Shown here one piece after another: positions 1 to 12,362 of a stretch of 64,000 nucleotides of DNA; position 1 is the stretch's first letter; each line of letters opens with the position of its first letter. A model generated the notes under the pieces. That model was not told the origin of the DNA and did no database searches. It saw only the letters and a list, made by a program, of their open reading frames with translations. Location: NCBI GenBank assembly GCA_948567375.1, contig OX419757.1, positions 74,896,001-74,960,000 on the forward strand. The letters run 5' to 3'. This stretch comes from Lunularia cruciata. Taxonomy: Eukaryota > Streptophyta > Marchantiopsida > Lunulariales > Lunulariaceae. A program made the translations under genes and the position numbers.

Positions 1-1071
1 CTCTTGTTTTATGGTTGTTGATAGGCCGGTTTTGGAGACTTATGTGACAGAGGTGGAGGGAGGATCCTTTTCTCTCCAGATGTTATTGCGGCAGATGAGA
101 GATAGTCTATCCCACGTGCACAAGAGGATTTTCCACCTTTTGTTGCACTATTATCAGATTGGACTAGAGGTTTACAGTCTTCCTTGATGGAGCGAGAATG
201 TGAGCATATGCTACATTCTCTCTTAGTCGACTCGTCCATTCTTCAAGCTACTAGAGCACATCTTTGCTCTTGCTCCGGCAAGGGTGCATGCTCTTGGATC
301 TTAGCTCAACCATGCATTAGGGCATCCAACTCACACCAGCTACTTTCTCTATAGCGATGAGGTTTCGCCTAGGTTTGGTCCACCCATATGCACCTTCATT
401 ACTCACTTGTGAGTGTGGTTCTACACTAGATGCAATAGCAGTCCACATGACACAGTGTCCTTTTGGAGGACAGAGGATAGCTACCCATGATGCTATTAGG
501 GACATAGTGTTTGCTATGGCATGAGAGAGTGGATACTTGGCTTGGAAGGAGCATTCATATGCTTTGCAGATGACACGTGTCAGGGTAGACTTATACTTGG
601 TCCGAGATGATCAGGTGATAGTAGCGGATGTTGTGGTTACGGACCCTACGCAAGATACAGTTTCGGAGGGAGTGATTACCCATCTCCTTGGATGGGCGGC
701 GAGTGCAGTAGTAGGTCACAAGGTTTCCAAGTATAGGGGCATGGAGCGAGGTCACCTCTTTGTTCCTCTAGCCTTGGAGTTATATGGAGCATGGACACGG
801 CGTTTGATACATTTGTCAGTGAGTGCACGAGAGCGTATCATGTTAGGCGCCAAGGGTGCCACTCTCACTCTCATACTTTGTAGCATATTTTGGACAGCGT
901 GTGTCCAATGCTCTAAAGAGTGTAGTGGCTGGTGCAATTCATAGGAGAGCAATCACATTAGGTGATGTTTCTTTGGATGCTCCAACTGTGTGTAGACCGT
1001 ACGACTTGCATAGCTCAAATATCCTAGGTGCAATAGGGCAGATTGCTCATGTAGACTCTTTTGGGGCTTAG
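1..1071 (+). pseudogene. C-terminal fragment of a retroelement-type polyprotein (zinc motif plus nuclease-like domain), broken
   Basis: A readable protein trace runs in three frame segments: frame 1 to about 345, frame 3 from about 345 to 944 with a TGA at 522-524, then frame 1 again from about 870 to 1071. It contains a Cys-x-Cys ... His ... Cys cluster (CECGSTLDAIAVHMTQC), then HDAIRDIV, then RVDLYLVRDDQVIVADVVV, then a segment ending in FVPLALELYG. This order recalls the C-terminal zinc motif and restriction-like endonuclease region of some non-LTR retrotransposon proteins, and similar reverse-transcriptase-linked C-termini in other genomes. The reverse transcriptase itself would lie left of the window. 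Two frameshifts and one nonsense codon make it non-functional. The family assignment is inferred from motif order only. Confidence 0.5.
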
Positions 1072-1079
1072 CCCCATTT

Positions 1080-3510
1080 TACCTATTTTGTCTGTCCCTT
1101 GTACCGCTTGATGGGGTCTTCCCATCCTTCGTTTTTCTACGGGGTCGCCTGCTTCCTCATAAACTAAAGGAAACATAGACGCTGTTTATTGGATTACTCA
1201 GAAAAAGGTTATAGAAATTAATGTATTGTCGAATGCCGGATTTAACCTCCAAATTTTATCTTATCCCCAAGCCAAAGACAACCGTGAAGTTTTGGAGATG
1301 TGTAGATCTCTTTACCATACGAAACCCGCAGTAGTCGTTCCTTTTGTTACTCTATATATATTTTTCCTGATGATGACAGCAGTGACAAGATCTTTATAAA
1401 AATAATAATTTTATAGAAAGGATTAAATTCTGGATGGTATTACCAAACGGAGTCCATATCTAGGAACATAAGATCATGTCAATAATATAAGGATAGGATG
1501 TTCCCAATGTATGCAATACAACTCGTAACAGAATTTCCACTATAATCGTACGTAAAGTAGTCATTGAGAAAAGTTAATAGTCATAACAGTAGAGTCATTA
1601 TTGAGACAGCTATTCCGTATTATTGGTGAAGACTATGATTGGTCTCTAATTTTTGTCAAGTTCTGTATATTTATGACGTCATCATTCAGTTCAGAAAATT
1701 AAATAGAAAATACCAAAAGTAACTAGTAGCTAAATTAAAATATTTTTATGGTAAAAAGCAATACATCGTGATCTTACCAGTCGAATTTTATATCTTTTAC
1801 ATTGGTTGGGTAACCATGCAGTGGATGGGCTAGTGCTACATTACTTATGAATCATGAACATTTATTCAAATAATTTTCTGGAAATATAAAGTTATTTTTC
1901 CATACTTATTGAAAATTATTAATAAAACCTCTATTGCAAATATATTTACATTTATGACTAAGCTAGTTTATGAAGTAACATGTAGTCTAGTGATTGGATA
2001 ATATATTAAGTAAGAAATTATACTATTAAAAGCTAGAAAAAATGGATGAAATAAAAAATAGGAGGATAATTTTAAAATTCGCTCTAATTTTTATTATAAT
2101 TATAACTCAATATAATAATAAATCATTTTTTTAATATGCACGTCTCAAGCAAAAATGAGATCGATTTTATCATTCATATTATTTCAACGTTAATTAACGT
2201 TAGATCTAGAGCTTCTTATGTTGTTAACCTAACGTTAAAACTCTTTAGTGCTTACTATGGAAACTCTTGTTAAAGCTTGTCTAGAATATATATCATATTA
2301 TATAAAGATGGATCAAAATGGACTTAGGTAGATTTTGCACTGTTGTATATCATGCAGAGAATAATTTTGAGTCTAAACTTATTTTTGTTTTTGATCGTAT
2401 AGTTTTTGGTTAGTTAAATTGTAGGGTCACTAAAATATTACTTACATTATACATGTCAAAGCTATACTTAATATATTACAAGGCAAGGTAGAAAATAATA
2501 AGAACAAAAATAATAAAAATTGTTATAATTTCAACTTTAGTTTCATTCCATGAAATAATATGACATTGAATATTTTCTTCTTTCAAGATTAATCAATAGA
2601 TTGAAAACTCAAAAGGAAATGATTTTTAAAATATATGATCTTAGTGTTTGAAGTATTATTTTATTCCAAAAAATAATAAATATAAATTTTATTAAAAATA
2701 TAAGATTATAATTTAAATTATCCACTCTTGGACTCCTAAGTTATTTATAAAGTTTTCATATAGTTTATGCTTATGTAGTATTTGTAATCTACATAGGTGG
2801 ATCTGAAAGATGGTTCCCGTTATAAATAACAAATTTATTTGATTTTTCATTATTACTTAGATGTGTATTATAATAAAAATTTAAATTTGTGACTTTTTTA
2901 GGATATAAATATTATTTAATTACATATAGGGAAAGCTATTTAATTTTATGGAATATTTAGAATAAAAATAATATAAAAGGGGATATTGAATAAGATTGAT
3001 GTTAAAGAAGAAATTAGTAATTTTATTATTATTATTAAAAAATATGTATGCTCTACTATCACATGTAAATATTAAATCTCCTTTTGAAATTTTTATATCT
3101 TAAATTGAATTTAACTTCTTTGTGTGTGTTTACAACCCTTTTCAATTTACATTAACTAGAATAGAATTTTTGCTATTTTTTCTATAAATAATTATATGAA
3201 TGAATGAATTAATTTTAACTAAAAGAAGTCACCAATTATTTTAATATATATATCTTAAGCCGGAATCAGTAGTGCACTTCTGTATGTATATCAAATGGGA
3301 TCTGATTTTATTCACGTGTAATTAAGAATATCAATAAAAATATAATTTTTATTAGAGTACAGTAGGTCCTATGTCCAATAAACCTGCTCCTCCCTTAATA
3401 AAAGGAGGGGTACTTGGGGAAAAAGAAATGTGAATGTGAACTAAATCACCCGTAAAATAATTTATGGGAACGAGGTGTTTGAGGAGCATTTAGTTATAAA
3501 ATCAAGGAGT
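1080..3510. other. AT-rich intergenic region
   Basis: Very AT-rich sequence with many A/T homopolymers and stops in all frames. I see no gene, RNA or clear repeat boundary in it. Confidence 0.6.
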
Positions 3511-3672
3511 GAATTATGGGTGCATTTGTTAATCCATGTGTATTTAATGAAATGTGTGATTGGAACAAGGAGGAAGGAGAATATGACACATGAATTATGG
3601 CTGTATTAGGTAATCCATGTGTATCCAATGAAATGTGCAATTGGAACAGGAAGGAAGGAGAATATGAAACAT
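3511..3672. repeat. 81-bp tandem duplication
   Basis: Two adjacent copies, 3511-3591 and 3592-3672, each begin GAATTATGG and end in a GGAGAATATGA-ACATG segment. They differ by scattered substitutions, so the duplication is not recent. Confidence 0.85.
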
Positions 3673-6600
3673 GGATGAGTGCCTTTTAGAAACAAATCTT
3701 CCGTCTACCAAACTACTGGACTACTTGAATTTCAGCTGGCTTCAACATGAGTCCCCAAACTAGAAAATGTCCAATAAAAATTTAAATGACACATGGAATT
3801 AAGAGTTCTCTTCAAGTGGATTCAAATTTTGAATAATGATGTTATGAAGCATAATTTCAAAATGGTGTGTTGATAAGTTTAGGCCTTAGGAGAAATTGGT
3901 AGTAGTAGTTGTTTTGCACAGAAAAGCCAAGGCCAATGTAGTTATTGGAGATTTTTGCATAACGCCGCCATTATGTAAGAAATTGAGAGGATACACTAGT
4001 TTCCATTCAAGAGTTTTGAAACCATGGAGTACAATATTTGATCAAATTCTCTCCGCATTCTTGAGTCTATCATTGCAGTCAATATATCTCCAATTGGTAA
4101 GTTGGTCAATCTTTTGAATATGGTATCATCAATTCCATTTGATGAGCAAAGAGAATCAAGATGAAGATCAGTTTAGCATGATAGTGCACCATTATGGACA
4201 TGTTTTAGATTATTTAGATGATCTAGATAATTTTACACAAATTCATGGTTGAACTTATAAAAAGAATGTGTAGAGGTGCATTGCCTTCAATTACATGGCT
4301 ACCTATTTAGTACAACATGGTATAAGGTTCCTTGCATCTATGATTAGTGATAAATTGAACAAGAAATGAGCTCAAAATATGAAATCTTACAAAGATACTT
4401 GAGGGCGGAGAAAAAAATGCATGGGTAAGAACTCATTGACAAGAAACATAAATGAGGTTGGAGAATTATTGATAACAAGTTAAATCATCTTTGTCCTCAT
4501 TTTGACTAGATATTTTGTCAAAATGAGGACAAAGATGATTTAACTTGAATAAGTGCACTCTTGAAACTTTCCTTTCCATGTGAATGATAATGCTATACAA
4601 CTATAGGAGGTACTCAAGACCTAAATCAAGGTGATGCCATACCATTGGAGGAGACAACTCAAAGAGACAAATAAGAAAATCAAGAGATTAAGAAAGGGAA
4701 AGTTTCAAAAGGGAATTCAAAGACACCAACTTCAACATTTTCACATTACTTAGCTAAGATAACCACTTGAAGATAGAAACACTTGAAGCATATGAGAGAT
4801 GAAAATTACCTTAGATTAAGGCATTGAAACTTGCCAAAATGGAGAAGATGAGATTCAAAGTGGAATCCAAAAGAGCTAAAGTTGAAACAAAGAAATTAAA
4901 GGTTGCGGCAAAGAAGAGAAAGTCCATTTAGAAACAATGATCCAAAGTTGACAAGCTTTGATTCATTGAGAGGGAAGCCAAATCCTAGCATGTGAACTCA
5001 TTAAATCTAGAATTAACTAGAGCATGAAAGTCTCTTGAGTAGATTAGGAATGTCATAAAAGTCCTTTCATATGTGTATTCCTATCCTTACAATGACCTTG
5101 TACTAGATTAAACACATGTACTAGTGGGATGACAACAAAGATCTAAGAGAATTTCCTGTAAGAATGCACTAACACATTCACCCAATGAGAATTCAATAAA
5201 GATCATACTCTTTTTTCAAGCATGTTGCAAATACTTAAGAATTAAAAGTGGTTGTTGGTTTCTATAGTATGCTAAAACGATAAAATACCATCTTGAAATG
5301 CTTTGTCTATGTCAAACTATTTTGGTATACACAAGAATGTGGTGAAGTGCGTGGTGGGAAATTCACTATCCTTGTGCCAAAATATGTTCATGTGTGTTGG
5401 TATGCACTAGAATCTTTTTAGCACAATTTGCATCTATGCCAAATATGCTTAGGTGCATTGGAATGCATTGAGGTCAATTTAGTGACTGTGTTTGAGTCCT
5501 TTTATAGTTATTTTTGGTTTTATGTTAGAATATATTATTGTGCACTAAGATGTGCTCAAGTTTGTTGAGCGGACATTGTTGTATGCATTAGCATGCATTG
5601 ATATGTGCTGGAATGTGCTTGTATACACTATGATTTCTTGGTTACATCTAAATTTATTTTTAGTGAGTGAGTGACTTGCAAACATCATGTTATGGGTGAC
5701 TATATTTAGGAGCAATTAGCTAGTGTAAAGAGTATAACAATGAAGTGATTAACATACAAATTTTACATTATGGATAACAATCCACTTCAAAGCACAAAGT
5801 TCATGCAACATGCAAGGGTAATTTTGAGATATACAGTTATTTTGATAATATAATATCCAATATATGATCATGTATGCACTATAATAACCAATGTATATAT
5901 ATGACAACCCAATATCAATGTACTACTAATATAATTGGTAAAAGAAAGTTGTTCTCGCAAGGATACAATTTGGAATTGGTTAGATGTGAAGTGAAAATAT
6001 CACTTTGTCATGGTTCATCTATTATTATGTATTTATCCTCTTGGGCATGAACTATTCCCAGAAGAGTTTAGGGTAATGCAACCTATAGCATCTCATTACA
6101 AACAGGTAAAAAAATCAAATCACTTCCACAAAAGATTTACTACAAAAAGCTCTTGAGGTGATAGTTCAATCTGTTCAGATAGCCAACAGCCCTGAAGGTC
6201 TTTCCCTCACAGTTACCTATGCCATTTATACCACAGAGCTAATGAGAACATTCTATCCTTCCCAAAAGGCATACCCATTGCCATATTATAGGTTCAAGAC
6301 ACATTAGTTTGTTCTAGGTGGTACTTCATGATACTCAACCATTGTGGCAATTCAACAAATCATCCCAATCCTTTAGAAACACCAAGGATCCATTACCCCG
6401 GTCAAGCCTAAATGCACACTTGCACTCTAGCATTTGCATTTTTACTTCAAGTTCCTCATCACTACTCAACCCAACTATTACAAAATATACAACAATAAAC
6501 CTTGATACAATTAGGATTTTGGAGGTCCTATGCATTACCCTTGAGATAGAACACAACTTGTACAAAAAATAGAAAAAAAAACCATGCATATACAAGTTGA

Positions 6601-7030
6601 TCAAGAAATCATGTGAATTGGAATTTTGGAACTAAACCTTTGTTATATTGCGGTGATTATTCTCATACCTTCTACTACAACAAGATGGGGTGAATCCACA
6701 GTTTTGCAATGCCATGATACCATGAGTAACTCTAGACTGATTAACATTAACCCTAATGTACCTATTTGTGGGGCTAACTAATGGCCATGATGGAAAACCT
6801 ACAAAAACCATTTAATGTACACTCTACCCAATTCAAGATTCCACCTAAGCATCAAGAAAATGGTCTTGGTGACACAGGAGTACAAAATTGTCTATTGTAC
6901 ATCCGTACTATCCTATAAAGTAGCCACAATTGTCATAGTTGGGAGTAATACCACTTTGATGATCTGACTTTGATGACAACCTACCTCAATGATGTTTGAC
7001 TCCAAAGATTGATCATCACAATTCTATCTC
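3673..7030. other. AT-rich region with decayed coding traces
   Basis: No intact gene. Around 4,800-4,940 (+) a short lysine/glutamate-rich, heptad-like translation is readable (for example KMRFKVESKRAKVETKKL), resembling coiled-coil segments of decayed retroelement proteins elsewhere in the window. The rest has stops in every frame. Its origin is uncertain; it may be the edge of a very old transposable element. Confidence 0.3.
4476..4547. repeat. Perfect 31-bp inverted repeat with 10-nt loop
   Basis: The left arm 4476-4506 (CAAGTTAAATCATC...) and right arm 4517-4547 (...GATGATTTAACTTG) are exact reverse complements, separated by TAGATATTTT. Such a structure could be a foldback element, a palindromic synthesis scar or a small-RNA hairpin. 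The flanks do not identify which. Confidence 0.9.
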
Positions 7031-7031
7031 A

Positions 7032-10000
7032 TCATAGTGATGCTTGACTTTGATGGTCTCCCACCATCATGATATCTAACTCCAATGATTGTGTTTTACT
7101 ATACCTATGTATATGGGCTATAGGGATATAGTGATTCCTATTGTACCAATCTGCCCTCTCCTTTACATATTTTAATGAACTTCTCAAGGCACTCATTATA
7201 CTCCTCACACTCCTTGTGGATAGTAGCCAAAACTTCCTTGAATTTGGCATTGGCATGCTTCTACAATCAACTAGCTTGGCTAATTTCTTGCTCAAGTATG
7301 ATTTAGCTTCCGAAGCATAAATTTTGGACTTAAACTCTCACAAACTTGTGTAGTGATCCTAGGTCATGGTTGATATTTCCACTTGTGCTTTGAGGAAATT
7401 CATAGCATCCTCCACTAGAGAAAGAACCCTTGTTTATCATGCATCCAAAGTGTCCCAAATGGACTACAGCCCCATCTACTTCCTACCTGATCTGCACATA
7501 AAGAACTTGCTCCCTCTCTTTATTATCATGGACTATTGTGGTCAATTACTCAATTTGGGCCTTTCCCAAATCTACACTATGGGTCTATTGGTCCTTAGTA
7601 CCATGGAGGTGGAGAGCCCCTAGTTCTTACTTAGGGAAAACACTTCCTTGTTACAATCATTTAGCTGCTCTTTGTGCTTCTTCTTGTCTCCTTAACATAA
7701 TTCTTGGATCTCCCATGTATTATTAATTTGAATCTAGTTGGTTTATCCACCATTGAGATCTAGTCACCTTTGTCTTCATTTTCCAATTTCTTTGTCCTTA
7801 TTGCTTAGCTTCTTCTCTTGAGCTGTCTTGTAGTCCATGAATGCTTTCTCATGATGGGATGCACCAAGCTTGAGCACCATGATCTCAGCCTTGGTACTCC
7901 ACAATTCTTCTATGTATTCCCTAGAAAGTCATCACTATCTTGATTCCATACTTTGTAGCTCTTTGAGAAAGCATCATACTTCACCTTCTTACAACATAGC
8001 TCATTCTCCTTAGCTGAAACTGTTATTTCAAGTTCATGGACCTTAGGCCATTCTCCATCTCTAGCTATGCCATCATTAAATTCTTGATGTCCCGGCCATA
8101 TGAACTACACTTCTCTTTAGCCATCTCAAGTTGCTCTTAGAGCTATGTGAGCTCATGATTATCTCCTTGGCTCAAAAATTATTGTTGATACTTGAATTAC
8201 TTCTAAGTAATAGTAAGTTGAACCTCCAACCACACAATACTACCATTTTCTTTGGTTAGTTCTTTCTCCGCTCCCAACTTCTCCCAAACAATGGTTTGTA
8301 TATGACAATGTAAATCTATCAATCATCTATAATCTCTCAAAGTAGGGTCTATCTCTTGGTAAGTGGAAAGAAGTTCTTCTAGCACACAACATTGATCCCA
8401 ACACTTAAATGACCCACAACAACAATGGCGGATAGTTTAGTGCACGTCCATCACCTTTCTTGCTCATTGGGCCCGGATTGAGTTACCCTTACTTGTGGAA
8501 CTCACGCCTCTTCCTCTCTAGGTGGGTGATCCAAAATTGTTGTTGAGACCACCAGAGTGCTCCCCATTGTTATCCCTACTTAGGAGCCTGTTACTCCACT
8601 CATTTGACCATTGCTGCTTCAAATGCTACTACAGTCTTGATAACAACCACTAGAATCACAAACAAGATATCCAAATTTAGGGACACTCTCCTTTGTGGTT
8701 GTTTACCTTTTTCCACACTTGAGGATCATCCCTACTCACTTGAATTTCCTCCACCCAGTTGAGCTGATGTGGTTTGTGCATCCTTGGTTACTATTTTTTG
8801 GGATGGAGTGGTCATCCACTATTCTTCTCATGGCACAACAATTGACTTGCATTGTCTCCACCTCTAATTCTTGTGTTGGAGGAGCGGACTTTTGCAATTG
8901 CAATATTGAGATGTCCTCCTCTTCATCCACCTACATCTTGGCTATCTTGGAAGTGCATTCACTTGGTATGTTTGGCTTCACTACCATAGTGGGAGCAGAT
9001 TGCACTTCCACGCATGGCTCCATGTTGCCTACCCAAGATCACATCATATCAAACTAATTGTATCACTTGCCACTCAAGTTTTTCCTTGTACTTTCCTATA
9101 GAGAGTGCTACCTTTCTAGATAATGATTCAACTTTCTCTGTCTAACCATTAGATAATTCTACTTCCTCCCTCTCATCTTGCAAGAAATTTCTATTACTCC
9201 AAGGTCTATCAATCCTCTCACTTGATTGTCCTTCCATATTGTTCAAATGTTGCTTGTATGAAGGTCAAGGCCTTTAGGGAAGCAAACATGACAATTGATG
9301 GCTATGTGCCCAAATCAATCAAAATTTTAGTGACATGATTGTTTTGCTCCTTGGGGACTCCATCTCTCCTTTCTTTGATACGTTCCCATTCTCCTTGGAA
9401 TTGTCAAGCTATGTAGTCTAAAAAACAAATGTTACACAACTCCATAGGAACTGGTCTACCAAAATGTGGTGGTTCAGCCCAATGATATTGTGTTGGGGCT
9501 ACCCCTTCACCGCCTCCAAGTGCTATTGATATCCTTTGAGCACAAGCAATGGCTTCAAAAATTGTGCAAGGATTTTTTACTATCACTTCTTGTCAAATAT
9601 GCTCTTTTAACCACCATTTGAAGTTATCAATAGCTTCTATTGGGCTCATATCAGTTATGGCAACCTGTAGATGTACTCAACCTCCATAAATGGATTCAAA
9701 CCATTTGCATAGAATCCACTGATTGGACAATTTTCAACAACCCTTCTTGTATTACTATCCAAATGATGTCCTTTCCTTGTGCCAACATTGATTTTTCCCA
9801 AGTATCTAACCAAGGGAGAGCTTTATCAATCAAGTGCATGCAAATATGCTTGTAAATTTTTTTTGATCTCTGCTATGAATAATCAAAGGTATTAGCTCAT
9901 TCTTGAGATCCAATTCTCCATTACTCCTGGAGCATTATCCCTTGTAAGACTTGATGTTGCATGTCTTTTTCATTCATAGTAACAATGTGGCTTCATTGAT
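7032..10000 (-). pseudogene. Decayed retroelement coding region (gag-like and coiled-coil traces)
   Basis: On the minus strand several frames give protein-like pieces. At 9404-9860 there is a gag-like stretch with ALPWLDTWEKSMLAQGK and then KNPCTIFEAIACAQRI, reminiscent of the end of a retrotransposon gag domain. At 7032-8400 there are charged, heptad-like pieces such as KSYLSKKLAKL and SSLKYVKERADW. Stops and frame changes are frequent. The R1 repeat at 10830-11350 lies directly upstream on the same strand and would be its LTR or promoter. The assignment to a Ty3/gypsy gag is a guess from composition and position. Confidence 0.3.
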
Positions 10001-10829
10001 GACTAGGGTTTCGGTCATTGTTGTGGGTGACTCTATAGATACATTGTCATTGGATTTTGGGATGATCTCCCCTCTTGCATTACATGATCATTCTTATATG
10101 GATGTAGTTGATTTTGTAATGCTTCCACTATCATCTTGATCTCTCAAAACTCAATCAACATCCCCTATATTTATTGCATTAGATCTTGTAACTATAGCTC
10201 CATGATTTGTACACACTAAGGACTTTTGACAAATATCTCTTACTTCAATATAGGATTATCAGACTATTGAGACAACCATTAGAACCTCATAGGCTATCAC
10301 TTGTCAATAATATTCCTCATCAAAATTACAAACCATAAAATCACTAAATACTTTTGGCTTAACTACATAATGGATTTCTATCTAAGTGTTGAAAGGAAGA
10401 GGATTTGGTATATTCAAATCCATTGGATCATAACAAAATGTAAATTGTAAAATCCCTTTCTTTGTCATATATCACAATAGTTAGAATCACAAGGTTTGGA
10501 AAATTCATTATGATGTCCATGAATTCATTCCAAAATGGTAAACAAGGTAAACTCTCATTTGCTTGCACTGGATTTACATAATCTTGATGTGGAAATGATT
10601 GAGGAAAGGAAAACTAGATGTAGAAATTGTTTTCCAAGAGGATCCATCCCATCCTTTGTCCAACAACACCCAACCTTGCAATCTACACTACTCTTTCTAC
10701 CCTCAAAATTACTGAGTCTCAATAGCCTATGTTCCTCCAAGTGGGGTGATACTATTATAATAGCTTCCAAAATATACAAGATTGGAACTCCAAGAACAAA
10801 AAACATTGGAACTCTAAGAAAACTCTGAT

Positions 10830-11350
10830 GCCCCAAAGGAGCACCTGGTCTTTATTATATAACCAAAAAGGTCCTTCAAAAGAAGCTAATTCTTATATTA
10901 GATAAATAGATTGGTGACATGTGATATGTCAGCAAGCTATACCCTTAGATTGAATGCATGGATTGGTGACATGTTGATACTTGTCCTATTTGGTTAGTCA
11001 AACAAGTTTGACCAAAGATAATATTTGGGGAATCTTTCTATAAGAAGCTCCTAACAACATAGATGAGGTACCATTGGAAAGATCTTAACAAGACAAAAAA
11101 GAGGGGAGAAAACAATGCATTTTTTCCAAAGGTGGGTAAGAGTCCATTTTTTGAGACCTAATTCTCATTTTTTTTGGCATCCAAAATTGGCTCTAAAAAT
11201 TTGATGTGTTTTAGACTTCTACCTTATTAGTGGAAGCCTTCTTTTGGTGACTCCTTTATCTAATCTACTTAGACCATCATATATAATATCTTTGAAGATA
11301 TTACCAAGCCACTTTCCACTTATAGCTAACTTTTTTAGCTAATGATATTA
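10830..11350 (-). repeat. R1 repeat, copy 2 (promoter-bearing, LTR-like)
   Basis: Read on the minus strand this matches the second part of the repeat at 47261-47898. Shared landmarks, in order, are a CACCAAAAGA...CTTCCACTAATA segment, TCTTTCCAATGGTACCTCA, a GTCAAACTTGTTTGAC-like block, AACATGTCACC, a TATATAA box (10854-10861 on plus) and GGTGCTCCTTTGGGGCATCAG. The copies are well diverged. The terminal TATA box and the position upstream of gag-like matter suggest an LTR U3/R region. Confidence 0.6.
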
Positions 11351-12362
11351 CACTACTATAATATACATGGAAGAAATATACAATGTAGTGCTCTATGTCA
11401 TCTAGGTTGTGAAAGTGTGTCCTCAAGGTGTTGTTTATGCACATTGCAATGTATCAAGTAAAGATTATATGCCCACATGTATTCCCACTCCTTGTCAAGA
11501 AAGGAGAAATCCTTGATTTCCCTAGCTAATCTCACATATGGGTTGGCACTATAAATTTAGAGACATCCTGAAGTCCACTCCTCCTCAAAGAATATAATAG
11601 TCAGTTGGTTGTTAACAATGTCTAAATCTAGCCAATAGAGCTACCAAAATTTCAAAAGAAGAAAAGTGTGATGTCCTAGATGCATAAGTCAATGTAAGTG
11701 ACAAGAGTGGATAGCACCATGGGGTGATTTCTACAATATGGCAAAAGAACACTATCCACTATCAAAATATCCCAAATGGATAACCCTAAGGAAGTTAGGG
11801 TAGCATAAGATCTCACTCTAAACTCTCTAAACCCATCAATGTAATTTTTTGTGTCACTCAACAAACCCATAGGGTGTTTTCTTATGTGCATTCCCTCAAG
11901 TAAGAAGGCCTATCCTCACATAGACACAAATAGTAACTCTAAATTTCTCCTTTTGCTATTGGACTATATGATAACTTCAAAGTGTGTGAGACAAAACTGC
12001 AGTAATTTTCTAACTCATGGCTGGTACATATTGCAAAGTACTGTCCATCTCTCCATGATCATGCCAACCATAGTGTAGAAACCCCTATAAGCCACCAATA
12101 AAAAATTTCACTAGTCTAACACATAATTGTAACACCTCACTTCTTTCCAAAGCACACCTTTTTCTTTTTCTTGTACAACTTAAATAAGAAGAGTGTTGAA
12201 ATAGTCAATAAGTAACAAAGATATAAGGTAGATGATTGATAACCTTCCACCCCAAGGAGAACTGCACCTTCAAGCAAAAGATGATGCAGAAGGGATATGC
12301 TACAAAAGAACTACTAGTAGTAGATCTAGACCAAGAGCACAAAGCATAGCTCTCCAAGAAGG
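11351..12362. other. Intergenic or unassigned sequence
   Basis: No supported gene. The sequence upstream of 12,363 does not match the corresponding 5' part of element A's 3' LTR, which suggests that the 5' LTR of A is truncated here. Confidence 0.4.
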
